Positions 36,401 to 50,075 of a stretch of 64,000 nucleotides of DNA are shown in pieces. The notes below the pieces were generated by a model. The model was not told where the DNA came from and ran no database searches. It saw only the letters and a program-made list of their open reading frames with translations. Every line of letters begins with the position of its first letter. Position 1 is the first letter of the stretch. The position numbers were made by a program, and so were the translations under genes. This stretch comes from Piscicola geometra. Its lineage: Eukaryota; Annelida; Clitellata; Hirudinida; Piscicolidae. Where the stretch lies: positions 6,100,269-6,164,268 of the forward strand of contig OX030955.1 in the NCBI GenBank assembly GCA_943735955.1, read 5' to 3'.

Positions 36401-39400
36401 TCATCGTCTTCACCGTCTTCATCGTCTTCACCGTCTTCATCGTCTTCACCGTCTTCATCGTCTTCACCGTCTTCATCGTCTTCATCGTTCGTCTTCATCG
36501 TCTTCACCGTCTTCATCGTCTTCACCGTCTTCATCGTCTTCACCGTCTTCATCGTCTTCACCGTCTTCATCGTCTTCACCGTCTTCACCGTCTTCATCGT
36601 CTTCACCGTCTTCATCGTCTTCATCGTTCGTCTTCATCGTCTTCATCGTCTTCATCGTCTTCACCGTCTTCATCGTCTTCACCGTCTTCACCGTCTTCAT
36701 CGTCTTCACCGTCTTCATCGTCTTCATCGTCTTCATCGTCTTCACCGTCTTCACCCTCTTCACCGTCTTCACCGTCTTCGCCGTCTTCACCGTCTTCACC
36801 GTCTTCACCGTCTTCATCGTCTTCACCGTCTTCACCGTCTTCATCGTTCGTCTTCATCGTTCGTCTTCATCGTCTTCATCGTCTTCACCGTCTTCATCGT
36901 CTTCACCGTCTTCATCGTCTTCACCGTCTTCACCGTCTTCATCGTCTTCATCGTCTTCACCGTCTTCATCGTCTTCACCGTCTTCACCGTCTTCATCGTC
37001 TTCACCGTCTTCACCGTCTTCACCGTCTTCATCGACTTCACCGTCTTCACCGTCTTCATCGTCTTCACCGTCATCACCGTCTTCACCGTCTTCACCGTCT
37101 TCACCGTCTTCATCGTCTTCATCGTCTTCACCGTCTTCATCGTTCGTCTTCATCGTCTTCATCGTCTTCATCGTCTTCACCGTCTTCATCGTCTTCACCG
37201 TCTTCATCGTCTTCACCGTCTTCATCGTCTTCACCGTCTTCACCGTCTTCATCGTCTTCACCGTCTTCATCGTCTTCATCGTTCGTCTTCATCGTCTTCA
37301 CCGTCTTCACCGTCTTCACTGTCTTCATCGTCTTCACCGTCTTCATCGTTTTCATCGTCTTCACCGTCTTCATCGTCTTCACCATCTTCATCGTCTTCAC
37401 CGTCTTCACCGTCTTCACCGTCTTCACCGTCTTCATCGTCTTCATCGTCTTCACCGTCTTCACCGTCTTCACCGTCTTCATCGTCTTCACCGTCTTCATC
37501 GTCTTCACCGTCTTCATCGTCTTCACCGTCTTCGCCGTCTTCACCGTCTTCACTGTCTTCATCGTCTTCACCGTCTTCATCGTCTTCATCGTCTTCACCG
37601 TCTTCATCGTCTTCACCATCTTCATCGTCTTCACCGTCTTCACCGTCTTCACCGTCTTCACCGTCTTCATCGACTTCACCGTCTTCACCGTCTTCACCGT
37701 CTTCACCGTCTTCATCGTCTTCACCGTCTTCACCGTCTTCATCGTCTTCATCGTCTTCACCGTCTTCACCGTCTTCACCGTTTTCACCGTTTTCACCGTC
37801 TTCATCGTCTTCACCGTCTTCATCGTCTTCACCGTCTTCATCGTCTTCACCGTCTTCACCGTCTTCAACGTCTTCACCGTCTTCACCGTCTTCACCGTCT
37901 TCATCGTCTTCACCGTCTTCATCGTCTTCACCGTCTTCACGGTCTTCATCGTTCGTCTTCATCGTTCGTCTTCATCGTCTTCATCGTCTTCACCGTCTTC
38001 ATCGTCTTCACCGTCTTCATCGTCTTCTCCGTCTTCATCGTCTTCACCGTCTTCATCGTCTTCACCGTCTTCATCGTCTTCACCGTCTTCACCGTCTTCA
38101 TCGTCTTCACCGTCTTCATCGTCTTCACCGTCTTCATCGTCTTCATCGTTCGTCTTCATCGTCTTCATCGTCTTCATCGTCTTCACCGTCTTCATCGTCT
38201 TCACCGTCTTCATCGTTCGTCTTCACCGTCTTCATCGTTCGTCTTCACCGTCTTCATCATCTTCACCGTCTTCATCGTCTTCACCGTCTTCATCGTCTTC
38301 ACCGTCTTCATCGTCTTCACCGTCTTCATCGTCTTCACCGTCTTCATCGTCTTCATCGTTCGTCTTCATCGTCTTCACCGTCTTCATCGTCTTCACCGTC
38401 TTCATCGTCTTCACCGTCTTCATCGTCTTCACCGTCTTCATCGTCTTCACCGTCTTCATCGTCTTCACCGTCTTCACCGTCTTCATCGTCTTCACCGTCT
38501 TCACCGTCTTCATCGTCTTCATCGTTCGTCTTCATCGTCTTCATCGTCTTCATCGTCTTCACCGTCTTCATCGTCTTCACCGTCTTCACCGTCTTCATCG
38601 TCTTCACCGTCTTCATCGTCTTCATCGTCTTCACCGTCTTCATCGTCTTCATCGTCTTCACCGTCTTCACCCTCTTCACCGTCTTCACCGTCTTCACCGT
38701 CTTCACCGTCTTCATCGTCTTCACCGTCTTCATCGTCTTCACCGTCTTCATCGTTCGTCTTCATCGTCTTCATCGTCTTCATCGTCTTCACCGTCTTCAT
38801 CGTCTTCACCGTCTTCATCGTCTTCATCGTTCGTCTTCACCGTCTTCATCGTCTTCATCGTTCGTCTTCATCGTCTTCATCGTCTTCATCGTCTTCACCG
38901 TCTTCATCGTCTTCACCGTCTTCATCGTTCGTCTTCACCGTCTTCATCATCTTCACTGTCTTCATCGTCTTCATCGTCTTCATCGTCTTCACCGTCTTCA
39001 TCGTCTTCACCGTCTTCATCGTCTTCATCGTCTTCACCGTCTTCATCGTCTTCACCGTCTTCATCGTCTTCACCGTCTTCATCGTCTTCATCGTCTTCAC
39101 CGTCTTCATCGTCTTCATCGTCTTCATCGTCTTCACCGTCTTCACCCTCTTCACCGTCTTCACCGTCTTCGCCGTCTTCACCGTCTTCACCGTCTTCATC
39201 GTCTTCACCGTCTTCATCGTCTTCATCGTCTTCATCGTCTTCACCGTCTTCATCGTCTTCACCGTCTTCATCGTCTTCACCGTCTTCATCGTCTTCATCG
39301 TCTTCACCGTCTTCATCGTCTTCATCGTCTTCATCGTCTTCACCCTCTTCACCGTCTTCACCGTCTTCGCCGTCTTCACCGTCTTCACCGTCTTCATCGT

Positions 39401-41308
39401 CTTCACCGTCTTCATCGTCTTCACCGTCTTCATCGTCTTCATCGTCTTCATCGTCTTCACCGTCTTCACCGTCTTCGCCGTCTTCACCGTCTTCATCGTC
39501 TTCACCGTATTCACCGTCTTCACCGTCTTCATCGTCTTCACCGTCTTCATCGTCTTCACCGTCTTCATCGTCTTCATCGTCTTCATCGTCTTCATCGTCT
39601 TCACCGTCTTCACCCTCTTCACCGTCTTCATCGTCTTCATCGTCTTCACCGTCTTCATCGTCTTCACCGTCTTCACCGTCTTCATCGTCTTCACCGTCTT
39701 CATTGTCTTCATCGTTCGTCTTCATCGTCTTCACCGTCTTCACCGTCTTCATCGTCTTCACCGTCTTCATCGTCTTCATCGTCTTCACCGTCTTCACCGT
39801 CTTCACTGTCTTCATCGTCTTCACCGTCTTCATCGTTTTCATCGTCTTCACCGTCTTCATCGTCTTCACCGTCTTCATCGTCTTCACCGTCTTCACCGTC
39901 TTCATCGTCTTCACCGTCTTCATCGTCTTCATCGTCTTCATCGTCTTCACCATCTTCATCGTCTTCACCGTCTTCACCGTCTTCATCGTCTTCACCGTCT
40001 TCACCGTCTTCACCGTCTTCATCGTCTTCACCGTCTTCACCGTCTTCATCGTCTTCAACGTCTTCATCGTCTTCACCGTCTTCATCGTCTTCACCGTCTT
40101 CATCGTCTTCACCGTTTTCACCGTCTTCATCGTCTTCACCGTCTTCATCGTCTTCACCGTCTTCATCGTCTTCACCGTCTTCACCGTCTTCACCGTCTTC
40201 ACCGTCTTCACCGTCTTCATCGTCTTCACCGTCTTCACCGTCTTCATCGTTCGTCTTCATCGTTCGTCTTCATCGTCTTCATCGTCTTCACCGTCTTCAT
40301 CGTCTTCATCGTCTTCACCGTCTTCCCCGTCTTCACCGTCTTCATTGTCTTCATCGTCTTCACCGTCTTCATCGTCTTCACCGTCTTCACCGTCTTCACC
40401 GTCTTCATCGTCTTCACCGTCTTCACCGTCTTCATCGACTTCACCGTCTTCACCGTCTTCATCGTCTTCACCGTCATCACCGTCTTCACCGTCTTCACCG
40501 TCTTCACCGTCTTCACCGTCTTCATCGTCTTCATCGTCTTCACCGTCTTCATCGTTCGTCTTCATCGTCTTCATCGTCTTCATCGTCTTCACCGTCTTCA
40601 TCGTCTTCACCGTCTTCATCGTCTTCACCGTCTTCATCGTCTTCACCGTCTTCACCGTCTTCATCGTCTTCACCGTCTTCATCGTCTTCATCGTCTTCAC
40701 CGTCTTCACTGTCTTCATCGTCTTCACCGTCTTCATCGTTTTCATCGTCTTCACCGTCTTCATCGTCTTCACCATCTTCATCGTCTTCACCGTCTTCACC
40801 GTCTTCACCGTCTTCACCGTCTTCACCGTCTTCATCGTCTTCACCGTCTTCACCGTCTTCACCGTCTTCATCGTCTTCACCGTCTTCACCGTCTTCATCG
40901 TCTTCACCGTCTTCATCGTCTTCACCATCTTCGCCGTCTTCACCGTCTTCACTGTCTTCATCGTCTTCACCGTCTTCATCGTCTTCATCGTCTTCACCGT
41001 CTTCATCGTCTTCACCATCTTCATCGTCTTCACCGTCTTCACCGTCTTCACCGTCTTCACCGTCTTCATCGACTTCACCGTCTTCACCGTCTTCACCGTC
41101 TTCACCGTCTTCATCGTCTTCACCGTCTTCACCGTCTTCATCGTCTTCACCGTCTTCACCGTCTTCACCGTTTTCACCGTCTTCATCGTCTTCACCGTCT
41201 TCACCGTCTTCATCGTCTTCACCGTCTTCACCGTCTTCACCGTCTTCACCGTCTTCACCGTCTTCACCGTCTTCATCGTCTTCACCGTCTTCATCGTTCG
41301 TCTTCATC
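33482..41308 (+). repeat. Diverse family II HORs
   Basis: Marker intervals are 517, 13, 292, 94, 13, 256, 562, 13, 805, 13, 220, 67, 139, 139, 220, 13, 283, 139, 670, 13, 184, 67, 22, 121, 166, 229, 76, 31, 67, 787, 535, 13, 292, 742 and 13 bp. HORs of about 0.8 to 1.1 kb open at each 13-bp pair. Long intervals (562, 670, 742, 787, 805 bp) carry repeated CACTGTC, CACCATC and TCTTCGCCG signatures. The 805-bp and 787-bp intervals also carry CACCCTCTTC. Singletons include CTTAATCG (33860), TCATAGTC (34594), TCAGTGTC (35145) and CACGGTC (37939). Confidence 0.82.
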
Positions 41309-42295
41309 GTTCGTCTTCATCGTCTTCATCGTCTTCACCGTCTTCATCGTCTTCACCGTCTTCATCGTCTTCACCGTCTTCATCGTCTTCACCGTCTTCA
41401 TCGTCTTCACCGTCTTCATCGTCTTCACCGTCTTCATCGTCTTCACCGTCTTCATCGTTCGTCTTCATCGTCTTCATCGTCTTCATCGTCTTCACCGTCT
41501 TCATCGTCTTCACCGTCTTCATCGTTCGTCTTCACCGTCTTCATCATCTTCACCGTCTTCATCGTCTTCATCGTCTTCATCGTCTTCACCGTCTTCATCT
41601 TCTTCACCGTCTTCATCGTCTTCACCGTCTTCATCGTCTTCACCGTCTTCATCGTCTTCATCGTTCGTCTTCATCGTCTTCACCGTCTTCATCGTCTTCA
41701 CCGTCTTCATCGTCTTCACCGTCTTCATCGTCTTCACCGTCTTCATCGTCTTCACCGTCTTCATCGTCTTCACCGTCTTCACCGTCTTCACCGTCTTCAT
41801 CGTCTTCACCGTCTTCATCGTTCGTCTTCATCGTCTTCATCGTCTTCATCGTCTTCACCGTCTTCATCGTCTTCACCGTCTTCACCGTCTTCATCGTCTT
41901 CACCGTCTTCATCGTCTTCATCGTCTTCACCGTCTTCATCGTCTTCATCGTCTTCACCGTCTTCACCCTCTTCACCGTCTTCACCGTCTTCGCCGTCTTC
42001 ACCGTCTTCATCGTCTTCACCGTCTTCATCGTCTTCACCGTCTTCACCGTCTTCATCGTTCGTCTTCATCGTCTTCATCGTCTTCACCGTCTTCATCGTC
42101 TTCACCGTCTTCATCGTCTTCACCGTCTTCACCGTCTTCATCGTCTTCATCGTCTTCACCGTCTTCATCGTCTTCACCGTCTTCACCGTCTTCACCGTCT
42201 TCATCGTCTTCACCGTCTTCATCGTCTTCACCGTCTTCATCGTCTTCATCGTCTTCATCGTCTTCACCGTCTTCATCGTCTTCACCGTCTTCATC
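41308..42295 (+). repeat. Family II HOR preceding the 3.2-kb repeat
   Basis: Intervals are 148, 67, 139, 157, 238 and 238 bp, the same opening order as at 31215, 36060 and 62146 (148 to 238, 67, 139, 139 to 175). CATCTTCTTC near 41597 and CACCCTCTTC near 41966 are shared with the following copies. Confidence 0.82.
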
Positions 42296-43893
42296 GTTCG
42301 TCTTCACCGTCTTCATCATCTTCACCGTCTTCATCGTCTTCATCGTCTTCATCGTCTTCACCGTCTTCATCTTCTTCACCGTCTTCATCGTCTTCACCGT
42401 CTTCATCGTCTTCACCGTCTTCATCGTCTTCATCGTTCGTCTTCATCGTCTTCACCGTCTTCATCGTCTTCACCGTCTTCATCGTCTTCACCGTCTTCAT
42501 CGTCTTCACCGTCTTCATCGTCTTCACCGTCTTCATCGTCTTCACCGTCTTCATCGTCTTCACCGTCTTCACCGTCTTCACCGTCTTCATCGTCTTCACC
42601 GTCTTCATCGTTCGTCTTCATCGTCTTCATCGTCTTCATCGTCTTCACCGTCTTCATCGTCTTCACCGTCTTCACCGTCTTCATCGTCTTCACCGTCTTC
42701 ATCGTCTTCATCGTCTTCACCGTCTTCATCGTCTTCATCGTCTTCACCGTCTTCACCCTCTTCACCGTCTTCACCGTCTTCGCCGTCTTCACCGTCTTCA
42801 TCGTCTTCACCGTCTTCATCGTCTTCACCGTCTTCACCGTCTTCATCGTTCGTCTTCATCGTCTTCATCGTCTTCACCGTCTTCATCGTCTTCACCGTCT
42901 TCATCGTCTTCACCGTCTTCACCGTCTTCATCGTCTTCATCGTCTTCACCGTCTTCATCGTCTTCACCGTCTTCACCGTCTTCACCGTCTTCATCGTCTT
43001 CACCGTCTTCACCGTCTTCACCGTCTTCATCGACTTCACCGTCTTCACCGTCTTCATCGTCTTCACCGTCATCACCGTCTTCACCGTCTTCACCGTCTTC
43101 ACCGTCTTCATCGTCTTCATCGTCTTCACCGTCTTCATCGTTCGTCTTCATCGTCTTCATCGTCTTCATCGTCTTCACCGTCTTCATCGTCTTCACCGTC
43201 TTCATCGTCTTCACCGTCTTCATCGTCTTCACCGTCTTCACCGTCTTCATCGTCTTCACCGTCTTCATCGTCTTCATCGTTCGTCTTCATCGTCTTCACC
43301 GTCTTCACCGTCTTCACTGTCTTCATCGTCTTCACCGTCTTCATCGTTTTCATCGTCTTCACCGTCTTCATCGTCTTCACCATCTTCATCGTCTTCACCG
43401 TCTTCACCGTCTTCACCGTCTTCACCGTCTTCACCGTCTTCATCGTCTTCACCGTCTTCACCGTCTTCACCGTCTTCACCGTCTTCATCGTCTTCACCGT
43501 CTTCACCGTCTTCATCGTCTTCACCGTCTTCATCGTCTTCACCGTCTTCGCCGTCTTCACCGTCTTCACTGTCTTCATCGTCTTCACCGTCTTCATCGTC
43601 TTCATCGTCTTCACCGTCTTCATCGTCTTCACCATCTTCATCGTCTTCACCGTCTTCACCGTCTTCACCGTCTTCACCGTCTTCATCGACTTCACCGTCT
43701 TCACCGTCTTCACCGTCTTCACCGTCTTCATCGTCTTCACCGTCTTCACCGTCTTCATCGTCTTCATCGTCTTCATCGTCTTCACCGTCTTCATCGTCTT
43801 CACCGTCTTCATCGTCTTCACCGTCTTCATCGTCTTCACCGTCTTCATCGTCTTCACCGTCTTCATCGTCTTCACCGTCTTCATCGTCTTCAT

Positions 43894-43899
43894 CGTTTG
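43894..43899 (+). repeat. Altered marker CGTTTG (nine copies)
   Basis: A CpG-to-TpG form of the phase marker occurs at 43894, 44711, 47068, 47885, 49169, 49986, 51111, 56404 and 58541. In each case the next marker follows 67 bp later, then a 22-bp pair. I did not see it before 43.9 kb, so it dates a subfamily that spread over about 14.6 kb. Confidence 0.85.
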
Positions 43900-43960
43900 T
43901 CTTCATCGTCTTCATCGTCTTCATCGTCTTCACCGTCTTCATCGTCTTCACCGTCTTCAT

Positions 43961-44778
43961 CGTTCGTCTTCACCGTCTTCATCGTTCGTCTTCACCGTCT
44001 TCATCATCTTCACCGTCTTCATCGTCTTCATCGTCTTCATCGTCTTCACCGTCTTCATCGTCTTCACCGTCTTCACCGTCTTCATCGTCTTCACCGTCTT
44101 CATCGTCTTCATCGTTCGTCTTCATCGTCTTCACCGTCTTCACCGTCTTCACTGTCTTCATCGTCTTCACCGTCTTCATCGTTTTCATCGTCTTCACCGT
44201 CTTCATCGTCTTCACCATCTTCATCGTCTTCACCGTCTTCACCGTCTTCACCGTCTTCACCGTCTTCACCGTCTTCATCGTCTTCACCGTCTTCACCGTC
44301 TTCACCGTCTTCATCGTCTTCACCGTCTTCACCGTCTTCATCGTCTTCACCGTCTTCATCGTCTTCACCGTCTTCGCCGTCTTCACCGTCTTCACTGTCT
44401 TCACCGTCTTCATCGTCTTCATCGTCTTCACCGTCTTCATCGTCTTCACCATCTTCATCGTCTTCACCGTCTTCACCGTCTTCACCGTCTTCACCGTCTT
44501 CATCGACTTCACCGTCTTCACCGTCTTCACCGTCTTCACCGTCTTCATCGTCTTCACCGTCTTCACCGTCTTCATCGTCTTCATCGTCTTCATCGTCTTC
44601 ACCGTCTTCATCGTCTTCACCGTCTTCATCGTCTTCACCGTCTTCATCGTCTTCACCGTCTTCATCGTCTTCACCGTCTTCATCGTCTTCACCGTCTTCA
44701 TCGTCTTCATCGTTTGTCTTCATCGTCTTCATCGTCTTCATCGTCTTCACCGTCTTCATCGTCTTCACCGTCTTCATC
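43961..44778 (+). repeat. 817-bp family II element (copies also at 47135, 49236)
   Basis: The interval series 22-130-598-67 bp occurs with identical spacing at 43961-44778, 47135-47952 and 49236-50053. A close relative, 818 bp long but split 13-805, lies at 35229-36047. The 598-bp interval ends at the altered marker CGTTTG and carries CACTGTC, CACCATC, TCTTCGCCG and CGACTTC in a fixed order. The copies flank shorter 139-319 or 139-598 intervals. Confidence 0.87.
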
Positions 44779-45513
44779 GTTCGTCTTCACCGTCTTCATC
44801 GTTCGTCTTCACCGTCTTCATCATCTTCACCGTCTTCATCGTCTTCATCGTCTTCATCGTCTTCACCGTCTTCATCGTCTTCACCGTCTTCATCGTCTTC
44901 ACCGTCTTCATCGTCTTCACCGTCTTCATCGTCTTCATCGTTCGTCTTCATCGTCTTCACCGTCTTCATCGTCTTCATCGTCTTCACCGTCTTCATCGTC
45001 TTCACCGTCTTCACCGTCTTCATCGTCTTCACCGTCTTCACCGTCTTCATCGTCTTCATCGTCTTCACCGTCTTCATCGTCTTCACCGTCTTCACCGTCT
45101 TCACCGTCTTCATCGTCTTCACCGTCTTCACCGTCTTCACCGTCTTCATCGACTTCACCGTCTTCACCGTCTTCATCGTCTTCACCGTCATCACCGTCTT
45201 CACCGTCTTCACCGTCTTCACCGTCTTCATCGTCTTCATCGTCTTCACCGTCTTCATCGTTCGTCTTCATCGTCTTCATCGTCTTCATCGTCTTCACCGT
45301 CTTCATCGTCTTCACCGTCTTCATCGTCTTCACCGTCTTCATCGTCTTCACCGTCTTCACCGTCTTCATCGTCTTCACCGTCTTCATCGTCTTCACCGTC
45401 TTCACCGTCTTCACCGTCTTCATCGTCTTCACCGTCTTCATCGTCTTCACCGTCTTCATCGTCTTCATCGTCTTCATCGTCTTCACCGTCTTCATCGTCT
45501 TCACCGTCTTCAT

Positions 45514-48432
45514 CGTTCGTCTTCACCGTCTTCATCATCTTCACCGTCTTCATCGTCTTCATCGTCTTCATCGTCTTCACCGTCTTCATCTTCTTCACCG
45601 TCTTCATCGTCTTCACCGTCTTCATCGTCTTCACCGTCTTCATCGTCTTCATCGTTCGTCTTCATCGTCTTCACCGTCTTCATCGTCTTCACCGTCTTCA
45701 TCGTCTTCACCGTCTTCATCGTCTTCACCGTCTTCATCGTCTTCACCGTCTTCATCGTCTTCACCGTCTTCATCGTCTTCACCGTCTTCACCGTCTTCAC
45801 CGTCTTCATCGTCTTCACCGTCTTCATCGTTCGTCTTCATCGTCTTCATCGTCTTCATCGTCTTCACCGTCTTCATCGTCTTCACCGTCTTCACCGTCTT
45901 CATCGTCTTCACCGTCTTCATCGTCTTCATCGTCTTCACCGTCTTCATCGTCTTCATCGTCTTCACCGTCTTCACCCTCTTCACCGTCTTCACCGTCTTC
46001 GCCGTCTTCACCGTCTTCATCGTCTTCACCGTCTTCATCGTCTTCACCGTCTTCACCGTCTTCACCGTCTTCATCGTTCGTCTTCATCGTCTTCACCGTC
46101 TTCATCGTCTTCACCGTCTTCATCGTCTTCACCGTCTTCACCGTCTTCATCGTCTTCATCGTCTTCACCGTCTTCATCGTCTTCACCGTCTTCACCGTCT
46201 TCACCGTCTTCATCGTCTTCACCGTCTTCACCGTCTTCACCGTCTTCATCGACTTCACCGTCTTCACCGTCTTCATCGTCTTCACCGTCATCACCGTCTT
46301 CACCGTCTTCACCGTCTTCACCGTCTTCATCGTCTTCATCGTCTTCACCGTCTTCATCGTTCGTCTTCATCGTCTTCATCGTCTTCATCGTCTTCACCGT
46401 CTTCATCGTCTTCACCGTCTTCATCGTCTTCACCGTCTTCATCGTCTTCATCGTTCGTCTTCATCGTCTTCACCGTCTTCACCGTCTTCACTGTCTTCAT
46501 CGTCTTCACCGTCTTCATCGTTTTCATCGTCTTCACCGTCTTCATCGTCTTCACCATCTTCATCGTCTTCACCGTCTTCACCGTCTTCACCGTCTTCACC
46601 GTCTTCACCGTCTTCATCGTCTTCACCGTCTTCACCGTCTTCACCGTCTTCACCGTCTTCATCGTCTTCACCGTCTTCACCGTCTTCATCGTCTTCACCG
46701 TCTTCATCGTCTTCACCGTCTTCGCCGTCTTCACCGTCTTCACTGTCTTCATCGTCTTCACCGTCTTCATCGTCTTCATCGTCTTCACCGTCTTCATCGT
46801 CTTCACCATCTTCATCGTCTTCACCGTCTTCACCGTCTTCACCGTCTTCACCGTCTTCATCGACTTCACCGTCTTCACCGTCTTCACCGTCTTCACCGTC
46901 TTCATCGTCTTCACCGTCTTCACCGTCTTCATCGTCTTCATCGTCTTCATCGTCTTCACCGTCTTCATCGTCTTCACCGTCTTCATCGTCTTCACCGTCT
47001 TCATCGTCTTCACCGTCTTCATCGTCTTCACCGTCTTCATCGTCTTCACCGTCTTCATCGACTTCATCGTTTGTCTTCATCGTCTTCATCGTCTTCATCG
47101 TCTTCACCGTCTTCATCGTCTTCACCGTCTTCATCGTTCGTCTTCACCGTCTTCATCGTTCGTCTTCACCGTCTTCATCATCTTCACCGTCTTCATCGTC
47201 TTCATCGTCTTCATCGTCTTCACCGTCTTCATCGTCTTCACCGTCTTCACCGTCTTCATCGTCTTCACCGTCTTCATCGTCTTCATCGTTCGTCTTCATC
47301 GTCTTCACCGTCTTCACCGTCTTCACTGTCTTCATCGTCTTCACCGTCTTCATCGTTTTCATCGTCTTCACCGTCTTCATCGTCTTCACCATCTTCATCG
47401 TCTTCACCGTCTTCACCGTCTTCACCGTCTTCACCGTCTTCACCGTCTTCATCGTCTTCACCGTCTTCACCGTCTTCACCGTCTTCATCGTCTTCACCGT
47501 CTTCACCGTCTTCATCGTCTTCACCGTCTTCATCGTCTTCACCGTCTTCGCCGTCTTCACCGTCTTCACTGTCTTCACCGTCTTCATCGTCTTCATCGTC
47601 TTCACCGTCTTCATCGTCTTCACCATCTTCATCGTCTTCACCGTCTTCACCGTCTTCACCGTCTTCACCGTCTTCATCGACTTCACCGTCTTCACCGTCT
47701 TCACCGTCTTCACCGTCTTCATCGTCTTCACCGTCTTCACCGTCTTCATCGTCTTCATCGTCTTCATCGTCTTCACCGTCTTCATCGTCTTCACCGTCTT
47801 CATCGTCTTCACCGTCTTCATCGTCTTCACCGTCTTCATCGTCTTCACCGTCTTCATCGTCTTCACCGTCTTCATCGTCTTCATCGTTTGTCTTCATCGT
47901 CTTCATCGTCTTCATCGTCTTCACCGTCTTCATCGTCTTCACCGTCTTCATCGTTCGTCTTCACCGTCTTCATCGTTCGTCTTCACCGTCTTCATCATCT
48001 TCACCGTCTTCATCGTCTTCATCGTCTTCATCGTCTTCACCGTCTTCATCGTCTTCACCGTCTTCATCGTCTTCACCGTCTTCATCGTCTTCACCGTCTT
48101 CATCGTCTTCATCGTTCGTCTTCATCGTCTTCACCGTCTTCATCGTCTTCATCGTCTTCACCGTCTTCATCGTCTTCACCGTCTTCACCGTCTTCATCGT
48201 CTTCACCGTCTTCACCGTCTTCATCGTCTTCATCGTCTTCACCGTCTTCATCGTCTTCACCGTCTTCACCGTCTTCACCGTCTTCATCGTCTTCACCGTC
48301 TTCACCGTCTTCACCGTCTTCATCGACTTCACCGTCTTCACCGTCTTCATCGTCTTCACCGTCATCACCGTCTTCACCGTCTTCACCGTCTTCACCGTCT
48401 TCATCGTCTTCATCGTCTTCACCGTCTTCATC
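45514..48432 (+). repeat. 3.2-kb tandem duplication, copy 2
   Basis: Intervals are 139, 175, 247, 283, 94, 616, 67, 22, 130, 598, 67, 22, 139 and 319 bp. Differences from copy 1 are all whole monomers: +9, -9 and -45 bp. A CGACTTC replaces the usual monomer just before the altered marker at 47068. Confidence 0.88.
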
Positions 48433-50075
48433 GTTCGTCTTCATCGTCTTCGTCGTCTTCATCGTCTTCACCGTCTTCATCGTCTTCACCGTCTTCATCG
48501 TCTTCACCGTCTTCATCGTCTTCACCGTCTTCACCGTCTTCATCGTCTTCACCGTCTTCATCGTCTTCATCGTTCGTCTTCATCGTCTTCACCGTCTTCA
48601 CCGTCTTCACTGTCTTCATCGTCTTCACCGTCTTCATCGTTTTCATCGTCTTCACCGTCTTCATCGTCTTCACCATCTTCATCGTCTTCACCGTCTTCAC
48701 CGTCTTCACCGTCTTCACCGTCTTCACCGTCTTCATCGTCTTCACCGTCTTCACCGTCTTCACCGTCTTCATCGTCTTCACCGTCTTCACCGTCTTCATC
48801 GTCTTCACCGTCTTCATCGTCTTCACCGTCTTCGCCGTCTTCACCGTCTTCACTGTCTTCATCGTCTTCACCGTCTTCATCGTCTTCATCGTCTTCACCG
48901 TCTTCATCGTCTTCACCATCTTCATCGTCTTCACCGTCTTCACCGTCTTCACCGTCTTCACCGTCTTCATCGACTTCACCGTCTTCACCGTCTTCACCGT
49001 CTTCATCGTCTTCACCGTCTTCACCGTCTTCATCGTCTTCATCGTCTTCATCGTCTTCACCGTCTTCATCGTCTTCACCGTCTTCATCGTCTTCACCGTC
49101 TTCATCGTCTTCACCGTCTTCATCGTCTTCACCGTCTTCATCGTCTTCACCGTCTTCATCGTCTTCATCGTTTGTCTTCATCGTCTTCATCGTCTTCATC
49201 GTCTTCACCGTCTTCATCGTCTTCACCGTCTTCATCGTTCGTCTTCACCGTCTTCATCGTTCGTCTTCACCGTCTTCATCATCTTCACCGTCTTCATCGT
49301 CTTCATCGTCTTCATCGTCTTCACCGTCTTCATCGTCTTCACCGTCTTCACCGTCTTCATCGTCTTCACCGTCTTCATCGTCTTCATCGTTCGTCTTCAT
49401 CGTCTTCACCGTCTTCACCGTCTTCACTGTCTTCATCGTCTTCACCGTCTTCATCGTTTTCATCGTCTTCACCGTCTTCATCGTCTTCACCATCTTCATC
49501 GTCTTCACCGTCTTCACCGTCTTCACCGTCTTCACCGTCTTCACCGTCTTCATCGTCTTCACCGTCTTCACCGTCTTCACCGTCTTCATCGTCTTCACCG
49601 TCTTCACCGTCTTCATCGTCTTCACCGTCTTCATCGTCTTCACCGTCTTCGCCGTCTTCACCGTCTTCACTGTCTTCATCGTCTTCACCGTCTTCATCGT
49701 CTTCATCGTCTTCACCGTCTTCATCGTCTTCACCATCTTCATCGTCTTCACCGTCTTCACCGTCTTCACCGTCTTCACCGTCTTCATCGACTTCACCGTC
49801 TTCACCGTCTTCACCGTCTTCACCGTCTTCACCGTCTTCACCGTCTTCATCGTCTTCATCGTCTTCATCGTCTTCACCGTCTTCATCGTCTTCACCGTCT
49901 TCATCGTCTTCACCGTCTTCATCGTCTTCACCGTCTTCATCGTCTTCACCGTCTTCATCGTCTTTACCGTCTTCATCGTCTTCATCGTTTGTCTTCATCG
50001 TCTTCATCGTCTTCATCGTCTTCACCGTCTTCATCGTCTTCACCGTCTTCATCGTTCGTCTTCACCGTCTTCATC
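48432..50075 (+). repeat. Two further 598-bp-interval elements
   Basis: Intervals are 139, 598, 67, 22, 130, 598, 67 and 22 bp. The second element is the 817-bp type. A CGTCTTTACC variant just before 49986 and a loss of T-type monomers near 49565 distinguish it from the other copies. Confidence 0.85.

Larger units (their letters stand above)
42295..45514 (+). repeat. 3.2-kb tandem duplication, copy 1
   Basis: Intervals are 139, 175, 238, 292, 139, 616, 67, 22, 130, 598, 67, 22, 139, 319 and 256 bp. Copy 2 matches at +3219 over the first part and at +3174 from marker 43961 on, a net loss of 45 bp or five monomers. It includes one complete 817-bp element (43961-44778). Confidence 0.88.
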
